Below, piece after piece: positions 9,157 through 18,179 of a DNA stretch of 64,000 nt. The stretch is from Noviluteimonas sp052115395 (GTDB taxonomy: Bacteria; Pseudomonadota; Gammaproteobacteria; Xanthomonadales; Xanthomonadaceae). The stretch lies in the NCBI GenBank assembly GCA_052115395.1, contig JBFRGO010000001.1; one strand, 5' to 3'. A model generated the notes under the pieces. The model worked only from the letters and a program-made list of their open reading frames with translations. It did no database searches and was not told the origin of the DNA. Position 1 is the first letter of the stretch, and every line of letters starts with the position of its first letter. A program made the translations under genes and the position numbers.

Positions 9157-9217
9157 AGCCGCGCAAGACTGCGCGGCTGCGATCTGCATTTTCGCCATCC
9201 CCGCACGCGCGGGGATG
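9157..9217 (+). promoter_or_regulatory. Two tandem hairpins in the rpsB-tsf spacer
   Basis: The 104-nt spacer holds two perfect stem-loops. The first has arms AGCCGCGC (9157-9164) and GCGCGGCT (9171-9178) with a 6-nt loop. The second has arms CATCCCCGC (9196-9204) and GCGGGGATG (9209-9217) with a 4-nt loop. Neither is followed by a T-run. They probably act as a partial attenuator or RNA-stability element that sets the S2:Ts ratio. The second resembles the REP-like GGGGATG palindromes scattered in xanthomonad genomes, which is recollection and not a search result. Confidence 0.6.
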
Positions 9218-9244
9218 ACGTACTCATTTCCAAGAGGAACCCCC

Positions 9245-10126
<882 letters not shown>

Positions 10127-10150
10127 TCCATCGCGACAAGCGTTGGGACG

Positions 10151-10179
10151 AAAAACCCGCGGGCAACCGCGGGTTTTTT
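10151..10179 (+). terminator. Rho-independent terminator of rpsB-tsf
   Basis: The perfect stem CCCGCGG / CCGCGGG (10156-10162 and 10167-10173) has a GCAA tetraloop, is preceded by five A and followed by six T. It sits 25 nt after the tsf stop. The A and T flanks extend the stem and make it usable from the minus strand too, where lysR ends shortly beyond. Confidence 0.93.
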
Positions 10180-10205
10180 GTTGTTCGACCACCGAACACC
10201 ATCCC

Positions 10206-11084
10206 TCAATCCGGCAGCGCGATATTGCCCGCCAGATGTTGCGCCACTGTCGCGATGCGCCGCAGGTGTCGCGATTCGGGATGCGTGAGCGACCACAGTT
10301 GCGTTTCGGCATCCGCGAGGGGTTCGGTGAGCGCGACCAGATCGCTGCGATCGCGTGCGAGGAACAAGGGGAGCACGCCGACGCCAAGGCCCGCGGCGAT
10401 GCCCTCGGCGACCGACAGGATGCTGTTCACCTGCACGCGCGGAACGATGCCGGGCATGTGGCGTTTGCGCCACAGCACGCTCTGGTGTTGCGGAAGCGCT
10501 TCGTCGGGCGCGATCCACGGGCTCGTCGCGGGATCGGGCTTGCGGCCACGCGTACGCGCGCCATAGATCGCGACGCGAATCGTGCCCAGGTGTTTACCGA
10601 CGACGTGATCGGGTGGACGCAAGGTCGCGCGCAAAGCGATGTCCGCGTCGCGCTTGGTCAGGCTTGCGAGTTCGTGGCTCGCGTTGATTTCGAACGACAG
10701 CAGCGGATGCGTCTGCGACAGATCGCGCAGCGCCGGCAGCACGAGGCCGTGCAGCAAGGTGTCGGTCGTGCTGATGCGCACCGTACCCGACACCGCCTGC
10801 CCCGGCGCCTGCGCAATGCCGCGCGCCGTGTCGAGTTCGGTTTCGATGCGTTCGGCGTGCCGCGCCAGCTGCGCACCCAATTCGCTCGGTCGATAGCCGG
10901 CGCGCGTGCGTTCGAACAGGCGCTGCTGCAATCCCTTCTCCACGCGTTGCAGCGCGCGGAACACCGTGGACGCATCCACGCCCAGCAATTCGCCGGCCGC
11001 CGCGAGGGTTCCCCGCCGCGCGAGGGCAAGGACGACACGCAGATCCGCGGGCCCAAGCTCGTATTGCACGGATGCAACGGCCAT
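10206..11084 (-). CDS. LysR family transcriptional regulator
   Basis: This 292-residue LysR-type regulator has an N-terminal winged helix (LALARRGTLAAAGELLGVDASTV region, residues about 15-45) and a C-terminal effector-binding domain. The ATG at 11084 gives a protein of normal family length; the frame stays open further upstream, but that part overlaps the divergent doxX gene. It is divergent from a DoxX-family gene with a 75-nt gap that holds a promoter and a palindrome, so that gene is its likely target. The ligand is unknown. The pair is inserted between tsf and pyrH, which are usually neighbours. Confidence 0.9.
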   Translation of the reverse strand: MAVASVQYELGPADLRVVLALARRGTLAAAGELLGVDASTVFRALQRVEKGLQQRLFERTRAGYRPSELGAQLARHAERIETELDTARGIAQAPGQAVSGTVRISTTDTLLHGLVLPALRDLSQTHPLLSFEINASHELASLTKRDADIALRATLRPPDHVVGKHLGTIRVAIYGARTRGRKPDPATSPWIAPDEALPQHQSVLWRKRHMPGIVPRVQVNSILSVAEGIAAGLGVGVLPLFLARDRSDLVALTEPLADAETQLWSLTHPESRHLRRIATVAQHLAGNIALPD

Positions 11085-11099
11085 TTGTGATTCCACATA

Positions 11100-11128
11100 T
11101 TCCGATTGCGCGCCCGCAATCCTAGAGT
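11100..11128 (+). promoter_or_regulatory. doxX promoter with embedded LysR-type operator
   Basis: TTCCGA (11100-11105) and TAGAGT (11123-11128), 17 bp apart, form a plausible sigma-70 promoter for the DoxX gene. The spacer contains the perfect inverted repeat ATTGCG-CGCC-CGCAAT (11105-11120), of the T-N11-A type bound by LysR regulators. Its position inside the promoter suggests direct control by the divergent lysR. Confidence 0.5.
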
Positions 11129-11159
11129 TCCGGCACCTTCCCCGCAACCGGAGTCTCCC

Positions 11160-11570
11160 GTGAACACCCGCCAGTACGCCCCGCTGCTGCTCCGCCTCGC
11201 GCTGGCCGCGATGTGGTTGTCGCACGCCCTGCTCAAGATCCTCGTCTTCACCCTGCCCGGCACGGCCGCCTTCTTCGAATCCAAGGGCATCCCCGGGTTT
11301 CTCGCCTACCCGGTCGTCGTCGCGGAAATCGCCGGCGGACTGGCGATCCTCGCCGGCGTCTATGCGCGGCAGGTCGCACTGCTGCTCGTGCCGATCCTCG
11401 CCGTCGCGCTGTGGACCCACGTGCCGAATGGTTGGGTGTTCACCGCCACAGGCGGCGGCTGGGAATACCCGCTGTTCCTGATCGTCGTGTCGATCGTGCT
11501 CTGGCTGTCGGGCGATGGCGATTACGCGCTGGCCCGCAGCGGCGCCCTGACCCTGGACGCACGCGCATGA
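11160..11570 (+). CDS. DoxX family membrane protein
   Basis: This 136-residue protein starts at GTG, and the CCGGAG at 11148-11153 is its ribosome site. It has four hydrophobic helices typical of DoxX/DUF4267-like proteins, including LLLRLALAAMWLSHALLKIL and VVVAEIAGGLAILAGVYA. DoxX members are linked to redox or sulphur stress responses, but the reaction is not established. It is probably regulated by the adjacent divergent LysR. A second, unrelated-looking DoxX gene lies at 45044. Confidence 0.8.
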   Translation: MNTRQYAPLLLRLALAAMWLSHALLKILVFTLPGTAAFFESKGIPGFLAYPVVVAEIAGGLAILAGVYARQVALLLVPILAVALWTHVPNGWVFTATGGGWEYPLFLIVVSIVLWLSGDGDYALARSGALTLDARA

Positions 11571-11605
11571 TCGGCCGGGGCATGGGGCGGGCTTTGGCCA
11601 TCGGC

Positions 11606-11611
11606 TAGAAT
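11606..11611 (+). promoter_or_regulatory. Predicted -10 box upstream of pyrH
   Basis: TAGAAT lies 37 nt before the pyrH ATG, preceded by GC-rich sequence with only a weak -35. The same hexamer serves as -10 for rpsB. It would give pyrH its own promoter, needed because tsf ends in a terminator and an inserted gene pair lies between. Confidence 0.4.
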
Positions 11612-11647
11612 CGCCGAGGATTTTCCCTTGCCCCCGTGGAGTCGCCG

Positions 11648-12370
11648 ATGTCCCAGCTCGCCTGTCGCCGTGTCCTGCTCAAGCTGTCCGGCGAAGCGTT
11701 GATGGGCGATGAGGACTACGGCATCGACCCCAAGGTCATCGGCCGGCTCGCCGACGAAGTGATGGAAGCGCGCGAAGCCGGCGCCGAAATCGCACTGGTG
11801 CTCGGCGGCGGCAACATCTTCCGCGGCGCGGGCCTGGCCGCCGGCGGCATGGACCGCGTGACCGGCGACCAGATGGGCATGCTCGCCACCGTCATCAACG
11901 CGCTGGCGATGCAGGACGCGCTCGAAAAACGCGGCGGCCGCGCGCGCGTGATGAGCGCGATCAAGATCAACGACGTGTGCGAGGACTACATCCGCCGCCG
12001 CGCGATCCGGCACCTGGAGAAGGGCCGCATCACCATTTTCGCCGCGGGCGTGGGCGCGCCGTTCTTCACCACCGATTCGGGCGCCGCGCTGCGCGCGATC
12101 GAGATCGGCGCCGACCTCCTGCTCAAGGCCACGAAAGTCGACGGCGTCTACGACAAGGATCCGAAGAAGCACAAGGACGCCGTGCGTTTCGACTCGCTGA
12201 CCTACGACGAAGTCATCTCGCGCGACCTGCAGGTGATGGACACCGCCGCCTTCGCACTGGCGCGCGACAGCGACCTGCCGCTGCGCATCTTCGACATGTC
12301 GCAACCGGGCGTGCTGTTGAAGATCCTGCGCGGCGAAAACATCGGCACGCTCGTCCGCGGCCGGGGCTGA
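11648..12370 (+). CDS. pyrH: UMP kinase
   Basis: PyrH phosphorylates UMP to UDP for pyrimidine nucleotide synthesis. It is a hexameric amino-acid-kinase-fold enzyme, not a P-loop NMP kinase. It has 240 residues, with RVLLKLSGEALMGD at the N-terminus, the glycine-rich ALVLGGGNIFRGAG, and LLKATKVDGVYDKDPKK late in the protein. The ATG at 11648 is preferred over an in-frame GTG 12 nt upstream because it gives the normal length. It is separated from frr by a metal-transporter gene, a break in the usual pyrH-frr pairing. Confidence 0.98.
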   Translation: MSQLACRRVLLKLSGEALMGDEDYGIDPKVIGRLADEVMEAREAGAEIALVLGGGNIFRGAGLAAGGMDRVTGDQMGMLATVINALAMQDALEKRGGRARVMSAIKINDVCEDYIRRRAIRHLEKGRITIFAAGVGAPFFTTDSGAALRAIEIGADLLLKATKVDGVYDKDPKKHKDAVRFDSLTYDEVISRDLQVMDTAAFALARDSDLPLRIFDMSQPGVLLKILRGENIGTLVRGRG

Positions 12371-12378
12371 GGCCGGGC

Positions 12379-13293
12379 ATGGGCGCCGGGCATTCGCACG
12401 ACGCGCACGACCACCACCACGGGGATGCCGGCATCCGCGCCTTCGCGTGGGTGACGCTGCTCAACCTCGCCTACACCGTGCTCGAAGCCGGCTACGGTTT
12501 CGCGACCAATTCGCTCGCGCTGCTGTCCGATGCGCTGCACAACTTCGGCGACGTGCTCGGCCTCGGTCTGGCCTGGGGCGCGGCCGTGCTCGCCAAGCGC
12601 AAGCCCACCGAGCGGCACACCTACGGATGGCGTCGCGCGACGTTGCTCTCACCGCTGGCCAACGCCATCGTGCTCGCCGGATTTTCCGGCGCGCTCGCCT
12701 GGGAAGCGGTGCGGCGTTTCGTCTCGCCGCCCGAAGTACCGGGCACGACGGTGATGGTGGTCGCCGCCATCGGCATCGCCGTGAACCTCGGCGCCGCGTG
12801 GTTCATGCATGGCGGCCACGACGATCTCAACCGTCGGGGCGCGTTCCTGCACCTGATCGCCGATGCCGCCGTGTCCCTCGCGGCCGTGCTCGCGGGCGCG
12901 GGCATGCTGGCCTTCGGCTGGCGTTGGCTGGATCCGCTCACCGCGCTGCTGGTCGGCGCGGTCGTGGCCGTCAGCGCCTTCGGCCTGCTGCGCGACAGCT
13001 TCAACGCGGCGATGGATGCCGTGCCGCGCCAGATCGACCAGGCGCAGGTCCGCGCCTTCCTGGGCTCCTGCCCCGGCGTGACCGCCGTACACCACGTGCA
13101 CATCTGGTCGCTGGGCGCGGGCGAAGTGGCCATGACCGCGCACCTGGTCCGCGCCAATGCGCAGGACCACGACGTCTTCATCGATTCGGTGTCCCACGAT
13201 CTCGACGAACGCTTCGGGATCAACCACCCGACGCTGCAGATCGAGTTCGGTACGGGCTGCCACGACGAGCACGACAAGGCCCCCCATTACTAA
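12379..13293 (+). CDS. Cation diffusion facilitator (CDF/ZitB-like) transporter
   Basis: This is a proton-coupled exporter of Zn(II) or related divalent cations in the inner membrane. Of 304 residues, the N-terminal His-rich tail (HSHDAHDHHH) precedes six predicted helices with the metal-site signatures LLSDALHNFGDV (TM2) and HLIADAAVSLAAV (TM5), then a cytoplasmic C-terminal domain with HVHIWSLG. This domain order matches ZitB/CzcD. It starts 8 nt after pyrH and must share its transcript. It separates pyrH from frr, usually adjacent. Confidence 0.93.
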   Translation: MGAGHSHDAHDHHHGDAGIRAFAWVTLLNLAYTVLEAGYGFATNSLALLSDALHNFGDVLGLGLAWGAAVLAKRKPTERHTYGWRRATLLSPLANAIVLAGFSGALAWEAVRRFVSPPEVPGTTVMVVAAIGIAVNLGAAWFMHGGHDDLNRRGAFLHLIADAAVSLAAVLAGAGMLAFGWRWLDPLTALLVGAVVAVSAFGLLRDSFNAAMDAVPRQIDQAQVRAFLGSCPGVTAVHHVHIWSLGAGEVAMTAHLVRANAQDHDVFIDSVSHDLDERFGINHPTLQIEFGTGCHDEHDKAPHY

Positions 13294-13334
13294 GGCCCGG
13301 CCCTTCGGCAGGGGGAACCGGCTGTTCGACCCCT

Positions 13335-13340
13335 TATAAT
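13335..13340 (+). promoter_or_regulatory. Consensus -10 box upstream of frr
   Basis: A perfect TATAAT lies 33 nt before the frr start, an uncommon match in DNA this GC-rich. No good -35 is visible 17 bp upstream, so it may need an activator or be only a partial promoter. It would let frr and the long envelope operon below be transcribed independently of pyrH and the CDF gene. Confidence 0.5.
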
Positions 13341-13372
13341 CCCGGGCTGATCGAAAGGACCCGGAGCCCGCG

Positions 13373-13930
13373 ATGCTCAGCGACATCAAGAAAGACGCCA
13401 CCGCCCGCATGCAGAAGAGCGTGGATGCCTTCCGGCAGGAACTCACCAAGCTCCGCACCGGTCGCGCCACCTCCGCGCTGGTCGACCACCTGAAGGTCAA
13501 CTACTACGGCTCGGAAATGCCGCTGAGCCAGGTCGCCACGGTCGCCGTCGCCGATGCGCGCACGCTGACCATCACCCCGTGGGAGAAGCCCATGGTCGCG
13601 GTCGTCGAGAAGGCGATCTTCGCCTCCGACCTCGGCCTGACCCCGAACACGGCGGGCACCACCATCCGCATCAACCTGCCGCCGCTCACCGAAGAGCGCC
13701 GCAAGGAACTGTCCAAGCACGTGCACGCCGGCGGCGAGGACGCGAAGATCGCGATCCGCAACATCCGCCGCGATGCCAACCACCAAATCAAGGAACTGCT
13801 GAAGGACAAGCAGATCACCGAAGACGAAGAGCGCAACAGCGAAGCCGACATCCAGAAGCTCACCGACAAGGCGATCAAGGATGTCGACGAGGTGGTCAAG
13901 GCCAAGGAACAGGAACTGATGGCGGTCTGA
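13373..13930 (+). CDS. frr: Ribosome recycling factor
   Basis: RRF, with EF-G, splits post-termination ribosomes. It has 185 residues, the family length, and the conserved blocks FRQELTKLRTGRATSALVD and INLPPLTEERRKEL in the right order, with a long C-terminal helical arm. The gene precedes uppS by 13 nt. Confidence 0.99.
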   Translation: MLSDIKKDATARMQKSVDAFRQELTKLRTGRATSALVDHLKVNYYGSEMPLSQVATVAVADARTLTITPWEKPMVAVVEKAIFASDLGLTPNTAGTTIRINLPPLTEERRKELSKHVHAGGEDAKIAIRNIRRDANHQIKELLKDKQITEDEERNSEADIQKLTDKAIKDVDEVVKAKEQELMAV

Positions 13931-13943
13931 CGCCACGGTTCGC

Positions 13944-14717
13944 ATGTCTTCCGACGCATCGCCGGCGCGCATTCCGCGCCACCTCGCCGTGATCATGGAC
14001 GGCAACGGCCGTTGGGCCGAACGCCGTCGCCGTCCGCGCGCCATCGGCCATCGCGCCGGCGCGCGCGCGGTCCAGAAGTGCGTGGATTTCTGCATCGAGC
14101 ACCGCATCCACGCGCTCACCCTGTTCGCCTTCTCCAGCGAAAACTGGGGGCGGCCGGAGGAGGAAGTCGGCGCGCTGATGAAGTTGTTCCTCAACGCGCT
14201 GGAGCGCGAAGTGGAGGAACTGCACCGCCGCGGCGTGCGCATCCGCTTCATCGGGCAACGTGAACTGTTCGCTGCCGCGATTCGCGCGCGCATGGATGCC
14301 GCCGAGTCGACCACGCGCGGCAACGACGTCCTGCACCTGACCATCGCCGCCAGTTACGGCGGCCGCTGGGACATCGTCAACGCCGCGCGTTCGCTGGCCG
14401 CCGATGTCGCCGCCGGCCGCGTGAAGGCCGAGGACATCGACGAGAAGGCGTTCGCATCGCGCATCGCGCTGGCCGATCTTCCCCCGCCCGATCTGTTCAT
14501 CCGCACCGGCGGTGACGTGAGGGTGAGCAACTTCCTGCTCTGGCAGCTGGCGTACACCGAGCTGTGGTTCACTGAAACGTTGTGGCCGGACGTGGATGCC
14601 GCCACACTCCGCGAGGCCCTGGCCGACTACGCGATGCGAGAGCGGCGCTTCGGTCTCACCGGGGCGCAGGTTTCCGCGTCCTTCCCACTGCCACCCGACC
14701 ACGGGACCCCCGAATGA
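13944..14717 (+). CDS. uppS: Isoprenyl (undecaprenyl) diphosphate synthase
   Basis: This cis-prenyltransferase builds undecaprenyl diphosphate, the lipid carrier for peptidoglycan and O-antigen. It has 257 residues and the signature HLAVIMDGNGRWAERR, whose Asp binds the diphosphate-Mg, then FAFSSENWGRP and the late DLFIRTGGDVRVSNFLLWQ. It overlaps cdsA by the ATGA arrangement. The frr-uppS-cdsA-dxr-rseP-bamA order is the same as in E. coli. Confidence 0.98.
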   Translation: MSSDASPARIPRHLAVIMDGNGRWAERRRRPRAIGHRAGARAVQKCVDFCIEHRIHALTLFAFSSENWGRPEEEVGALMKLFLNALEREVEELHRRGVRIRFIGQRELFAAAIRARMDAAESTTRGNDVLHLTIAASYGGRWDIVNAARSLAADVAAGRVKAEDIDEKAFASRIALADLPPPDLFIRTGGDVRVSNFLLWQLAYTELWFTETLWPDVDAATLREALADYAMRERRFGLTGAQVSASFPLPPDHGTPE

Positions 14718-15550
14718 CCCGCACGCGACTGCTGGCCGCGATGATCATGACCCCGCTCGCGATCGCGCTCGTGTTGTTCCTCGACACGCCGTGGCTCGTC
14801 GCCTGCGCGGCGGTCCTGTTCCTCGCCGGGCTGTGGGAATGGTTCCGCCTGGCCGAGATCGACGACACGCTCCATCGCAGCGTGCTGCTGGTCGCCAACC
14901 TCGCGCTGATGGTCGCCATCGTCTGGGCCTCGCGCTCGGGCACCGGTTACAGCTTCGTGCTCTTCCAGGTCGCCACCGTCGTGGGCGTGGTCTGGTGGCT
15001 GCTGTCGCTGCTGTGGCTGAAGAATTACAGCTTCGCCTCCGACCACGACACGCACGCGCGCATGTTCAAGCTCGCCGCGGGCACGCTGGCGGTGGTGCCG
15101 GCCTGGTGCGCGCTCGCGCTCATCCACGGCGGGCAGCCCAACGGCCATCGCTGGTTGCTGATCGCGTTGCTGGTGATCTGGGGCGCGGACAGCGGTGCGT
15201 ATTTCGCAGGCCGCCGGTTCGGCAAGCACAAGCTCAGCCCGCGCATCAGCCCGAACAAGACGATCGAAGGCCTGGTCGGCGGGATGGTGGCTTCGGTCGT
15301 CATCGCCTTGATCGCAGCGCCCTTCGCCGGCGCGACGGTCGCGCAGCTGCCGTGGGTCGCGCTCGTGGTCGTGGTCACCGTGTTGTTCTCGGTGGTCGGC
15401 GATCTGTTCGAGAGCCTGCTCAAGCGGCATGTCGGTGCGAAGGATTCGGGCGACCTGATCCCCGGCCACGGCGGCATCCTCGATCGCATCGACAGCGTGC
15501 TGGCCGCCCTGCCCGTGTTCGCCCTCGGCAAGGGCCTGCTCGGCTTCTGA
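14714..15550 (+). CDS. cdsA: Phosphatidate cytidylyltransferase
   Basis: CdsA makes CDP-diacylglycerol from phosphatidate and CTP, the precursor of all phospholipids. It is an integral inner-membrane protein of 278 residues with about eight hydrophobic segments. The C-terminal signature is intact: KRHVGAKDSGDLIPGHGG followed by ILDRID. The start overlaps the uppS stop (ATGA). Confidence 0.98.
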   Translation: MTRTRLLAAMIMTPLAIALVLFLDTPWLVACAAVLFLAGLWEWFRLAEIDDTLHRSVLLVANLALMVAIVWASRSGTGYSFVLFQVATVVGVVWWLLSLLWLKNYSFASDHDTHARMFKLAAGTLAVVPAWCALALIHGGQPNGHRWLLIALLVIWGADSGAYFAGRRFGKHKLSPRISPNKTIEGLVGGMVASVVIALIAAPFAGATVAQLPWVALVVVVTVLFSVVGDLFESLLKRHVGAKDSGDLIPGHGGILDRIDSVLAALPVFALGKGLLGF

Positions 15551-15551
15551 C

Positions 15552-16727
15552 ATGCAGCACGTCGCAGTCCTCGGTGCCACCGGTTCGATCGGAACGAGCG
15601 CGCTCGACGTGATCGCCCGCCACCCTGCGCGCATGCGCGCCAGCGTGCTGGCCGCGGGCACGCAGGTCGACGCGCTGCTCGCGTTGTGCCGCACGCACCG
15701 GCCCGACCATGCGGTGATCGCCGATCCGTCGGGTTTCGCGCGCTTGCGCGCGGGCCTGCACGATGCCGGCCTGAAGACGCAGGCGCATGCCGGAGAAGAC
15801 GCGCTCGATGCGCTCGTCGACAGCGATGCGTGCAGCACCGTCGTCGCCGCCATCGTCGGCGCCGCGGGGTTGCGTTCGACGCTCGCCGCCGCGCGCGCGG
15901 GCAAGCGCCTGCTGCTCGCCAACAAGGAATCGCTGGTGCTCGCCGGCGAATTGCTGATGCACGCCGCGAACGCCGCGGGCGCGACCATCGTGCCGATCGA
16001 CAGCGAACACAACGCAATCTTCCAGTGCCTGCCCGATGCGCACGCGCGCAACGGCCTCAAGCGCATCTGCCTCACCGCCTCGGGCGGCCCGTTCCGCGGA
16101 TGGGACAGCGAGGCGCTCGAAGACGTCACGCCGGCGCAGGCCGTCGCGCATCCGAAGTGGTCGATGGGGCCGAAGATCTCGGTCGACTCGGCCACGCTGA
16201 TGAACAAGGGCCTGGAGGTGATCGAAGCGCATCACCTGTTCGGGGTGTCGGCCGACCACATCGATGTACTGGTGCACCCGCAGAGCCTGGTGCATTCGCT
16301 GGTGGAATTCGTCGACGGCAGCACGCTCGCGCAATTGGGCTTGCCCGACATGCGCACCGCGCTCGCCGTGGGCCTGGCGTGGCCCGAGCGCGTGGCCTCG
16401 GGCGTGGGCGGGCTCGACTTGTTGCAGCACGGCCGCCTGGATTTCGAACCGCCCGACCGCGACGCCTTCCCCTGCCTGGGGCTGGCCTACGAGGCGCTGC
16501 GCGCCGGCGGCACCGCGCCTGCGACCCTCAATGCGGCCAATGAAGTGGCGGTTTCAGCCTTTCTTCAGGGCCGGATCGCTTTCCTAGGCATTCCTGCGCT
16601 GGTCGGCGAAACCCTCGCCGCCCTGCCGCCCACGCCGGCCGACACGCTCGATACGCTCCGCGAGGCCGACCGCGCCGCGCGGGCGTACGCGCAGGCCGTC
16701 GTCAACGCACGTTCGGAAGCTGAGTAA
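15552..16727 (+). CDS. dxr: 1-deoxy-D-xylulose 5-phosphate reductoisomerase
   Basis: Dxr converts DXP to MEP with NADPH in the non-mevalonate isoprenoid pathway that feeds uppS and ispA in this window. It has 391 residues. The Rossmann start is VLGATGSIGTSALDVI, followed by LANKESLVLAG and the substrate/metal site PIDSEHNAIFQCL. SGGPFRGW is the flexible-loop region. Its stop overlaps the rseP start by one base (TAATG). Confidence 0.98.
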   Translation: MQHVAVLGATGSIGTSALDVIARHPARMRASVLAAGTQVDALLALCRTHRPDHAVIADPSGFARLRAGLHDAGLKTQAHAGEDALDALVDSDACSTVVAAIVGAAGLRSTLAAARAGKRLLLANKESLVLAGELLMHAANAAGATIVPIDSEHNAIFQCLPDAHARNGLKRICLTASGGPFRGWDSEALEDVTPAQAVAHPKWSMGPKISVDSATLMNKGLEVIEAHHLFGVSADHIDVLVHPQSLVHSLVEFVDGSTLAQLGLPDMRTALAVGLAWPERVASGVGGLDLLQHGRLDFEPPDRDAFPCLGLAYEALRAGGTAPATLNAANEVAVSAFLQGRIAFLGIPALVGETLAALPPTPADTLDTLREADRAARAYAQAVVNARSEAE

Positions 16728-18091
16728 TGGAAGCCATCGGTAGCCTGTGGTGGTACATCGTCGCCATCGGCGTGCTCGTGACCTTCCACGAGTTCGGGCA
16801 CTACTGGGTCGCCAAACGCTGCGGCGTCAAGGTGCTGCGTTTTTCGGTGGGCTTCGGCAAACCGCTGTGGATGCGCCGCAACAAGGAAGGCACCGAGTTC
16901 GCCATCGCCGCGATTCCGCTGGGCGGCTACGTCAAGATGCTCGACGAGCGCGAATCCGACGTCGCGCCCGAAGACCTGCATCGCGCCTTCAATCGCCAGT
17001 CGCCGTGGCGTCGCATCGCCATCGCCGCCGCAGGGCCCGTCGCCAACGTGCTGTTGTGCGTGTTGTTCCTGTGGGGCGCCTTCGTCGTCGGCCTGAAGGA
17101 ATACGCGCCCGTGGTCGGGCGTGCCGATGGCCTGGCCGCTGCGGCGGGCCTGCACGCGGGCGATGAAGTGCTGCGCATCGGCGATCGCAGCATCCAGACA
17201 TGGACCGACGTGCGCTTCGCGCTCGCGCTCGCGGGGCTGGATCGCGAACGCGTGTCGATCGAAGTCCGCAACGCCGGCGGCGAAACGCACACGCGCACCC
17301 TCGACCTGACCAAGCTGCCCGCGGATTTCGACGAACTGCAGGCGCCGACGCTCGTCGGCCTCACCGCGCGCTACCAGCTCGAACCGCCGACCGTCGACGA
17401 CCTCGTGCCCGATTCGCCGGCCTGGGGCGTGCTCGCCGAAAAGGACCGCATCCTCGCCATCGACGGCCAGCCGGTGAACGATTACGCGGACATCGCGCCC
17501 GCCGTCCAGGCGCTCGCCGCGCGCGGCGGCCCCGGGATGGTCGAAGTCCTGCGCAAGGAAGGCAATGCCGAGCCCGAACGCAAGGCCTTCCCGCTGACGC
17601 CGCGCATGGACAAGGGCGAGGACGGCAAGCCCGTCGCGCGCATCGGCGTGATCCACAAGACCTCGGGGTCGATGCCGGAATTCGATGCCGTCCGCCGCTA
17701 CGGCCCGATCGACGCCATCCCGATGGCCCTCGTCGAAACCTGGCACAAGGCGCACGATACCGTCGGTTTCATGGGGCGCATGCTGACCGGCAATGCCTCG
17801 CTGAAGTACGTTTCGGGCCCCGTCACCACGGCCCGCGCCGCCAATGCGACGGCAAAACTGGGGCTGGCCTGGTTTTTGAACTTCCTCGCCGTCCTGTCGA
17901 TCTCACTGGCGATCCTCAACCTGCTCCCCATCCCGCTATTGGATGGGGGACACCTGCTGTATTACCTTATCGAATTGGTCAAAGGCAGCCCGCTGAGCGA
18001 GCGTACGATGGCTGCCGGGCAGTACGTGGGCCTGGCGCTGCTGGTCGGCCTGATGGGTTTGGCGTTGTTCAACGACGTCTTCTTCCATTAG
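16727..18091 (+). CDS. rseP: Site-2 intramembrane protease RseP
   Basis: This inner-membrane zinc protease cleaves anti-sigma factor RseA after DegS to release sigma-E, and also clears signal peptides. It has 454 residues. The HEFGH zinc motif is at residues 21-25, two periplasmic PDZ domains are near residues 110-300, and the second metal motif LLPIPLLDGGHLLYYL is near the C-terminus. The family length and topology are complete. Its place beside bamA links envelope stress control to outer-membrane assembly. Confidence 0.97.
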   Translation: MEAIGSLWWYIVAIGVLVTFHEFGHYWVAKRCGVKVLRFSVGFGKPLWMRRNKEGTEFAIAAIPLGGYVKMLDERESDVAPEDLHRAFNRQSPWRRIAIAAAGPVANVLLCVLFLWGAFVVGLKEYAPVVGRADGLAAAAGLHAGDEVLRIGDRSIQTWTDVRFALALAGLDRERVSIEVRNAGGETHTRTLDLTKLPADFDELQAPTLVGLTARYQLEPPTVDDLVPDSPAWGVLAEKDRILAIDGQPVNDYADIAPAVQALAARGGPGMVEVLRKEGNAEPERKAFPLTPRMDKGEDGKPVARIGVIHKTSGSMPEFDAVRRYGPIDAIPMALVETWHKAHDTVGFMGRMLTGNASLKYVSGPVTTARAANATAKLGLAWFLNFLAVLSISLAILNLLPIPLLDGGHLLYYLIELVKGSPLSERTMAAGQYVGLALLVGLMGLALFNDVFFH

Positions 18092-18179
18092 CCACCGCGC
18101 CACCGACACCCTGAAGCGACAACCGCAAGACCCGCCACCGCCGCACCACGGTGGCCCGAACCCCCAACCGGACGTGACG

